A stretch of 7,104 bases of DNA, from assembly GCA_023436825.1 (NCBI GenBank), contig JAEZHS010000206.1:1-7104 (forward strand). The letters run 5' to 3'. The position numbers and the translations under genes are program-made. Shown here piece after piece: positions 6,645 to 7,104 of this stretch. Source of the DNA: Pseudomonadota bacterium. GTDB lineage: Bacteria > Pseudomonadota > Alphaproteobacteria > Reyranellales > Reyranellaceae. The number at the start of each line of letters is the position of its first letter. Positions within the stretch are counted from its first letter, which is position 1. The notes beneath the pieces were generated by a model. That model had not been told where the DNA came from, searched no databases, and saw only the letters and a program-made list of their open reading frames with translations.

Positions 6645-7104
6645 GTTGAAGGGATCGGGCCCGTATCCGCCACCGACCAGAAGACCGTTGTCCGCCGTCG
6701 GCAGGTAGAACCTCGTACGATAGAAGGCGCCGGCGACGTTGGCGGCCGGCAGCACCGACGCGGCGCTCCGCACGTTGCCGTTCGCGTCGATCCTGAAGAG
6801 CGTGGTCGCCGACCGTTCGTCCTGCGGTAGGGCCCCGCGCGTGTTCGAGCTCGACAGAAACACCACTGTATCGCCGGACGGGAAGGCGACCACCCCCAGC
6901 GATTCGGCATTGAAACCATTCGGCCCGACGCCGGCCTGCACGGCCAGATCGGTGCGGTACTTCTGCGCGCCGTCGCGCGTGTAGGCCAGCAGCTCGATGT
7001 GCGCGCTCTTTGCCGGCAGGATGCCGTCGGGCGATGGCTGGAAGCTCGAGGTCACGACAAAGATCGCGCCGTCGGCGCCCCCGGCGCGGCGGGCGGGGGG
7101 GGGG
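6642..7104 (-). CDS. Beta-propeller-like protein, 5'-truncated fragment ending at an in-frame stop
   Basis: The frame is open from the right edge to the TGA at 6644-6642. Coding signal is clear from ADGAIFVVTSSFQPSPDG onwards, so the GTG at 7055 is internal and not a true start; the real N-terminus lies outside the window. The visible part has beta-strand repeats with D-G turns: IELLAYTRDGAQKYRTDL, ESLGVVAFPSGDTVVFLSSS, TTLFRIDANGNVRSA and NGLLVGGGYGPDPFN. This is typical of repeat beta-propeller proteins, often extracytoplasmic, but the signal peptide, if any, is not visible. I do not recognise a specific family or activity. The first codons read from the terminal G run would give Pro-Pro-Pro and may be artefact. 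Downstream the gene appears to continue through the disruption at 6565-6644. Confidence 0.6.
   Translation of the reverse strand, partial: PPPARRAGGADGAIFVVTSSFQPSPDGILPAKSAHIELLAYTRDGAQKYRTDLAVQAGVGPNGFNAESLGVVAFPSGDTVVFLSSSNTRGALPQDERSATTLFRIDANGNVRSAASVLPAANVAGAFYRTRFYLPTADNGLLVGGGYGPDPFN

Overview
The window looks like a piece of a GC-rich proteobacterial chromosome, most likely an alphaproteobacterium. This rests on the high GC content, the strong G/C preference at third codon positions, an orphan Bug/TctC-type solute-binding protein, an alphaproteobacterial-looking GatB, and an FNR/FixK-type operator. The genus is inference only. No rRNA, tRNA, CRISPR array, insertion sequence, phage gene or convincing intrinsic terminator was seen.

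Layout from left to right. (1) 1-203, minus: the first 67 codons of an exported protein with a twin-arginine signal, cut off by the window edge. A perfect TTGAT-N4-ATCAA box lies upstream at 278-291. (2) 348-1687, minus: a two-gene unit made of a Bug/TctC substrate-binding protein (TTG start, strong ribosome binding site) and an unrecognised 117-residue protein. They are joined by a TAGTG stop/start overlap. (3) 1688-1762: a 75-base divergent intergenic region. (4) 1763-4144, plus: an exported nucleosidase of the MTA/SAH nucleosidase superfamily, followed after 21 bases by gatB, which encodes a subunit of the tRNA-dependent amidotransferase. (5) 4110-5999, minus: a cytoplasmic GH15 family glucoamylase/trehalase-like enzyme whose 3' end overlaps gatB tail to tail by 35 bases. 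(6) 6067-7104, minus: a beta-propeller-like protein that enters from beyond the right edge. It is interrupted by an in-frame TGA and, about 75 bases further on, by an apparent one-base deletion. The sequence ends in a run of ten G, which suggests a low-quality contig end.

The genes do not form one pathway. gatB is a housekeeping gene and the GH15 enzyme is carbohydrate metabolism. The Bug protein is probably a carboxylate or similar small-molecule binder without its TctA/TctB membrane partners here. I do not see a new defence, mobile or biosynthetic system. The items most worth a second look are the perfect FNR/FixK box, the exported nucleosidase whose mature form has exactly two closely spaced cysteines, the unknown protein coupled to the Bug gene, and the broken propeller gene, where a real pseudogene must be separated from assembly error.
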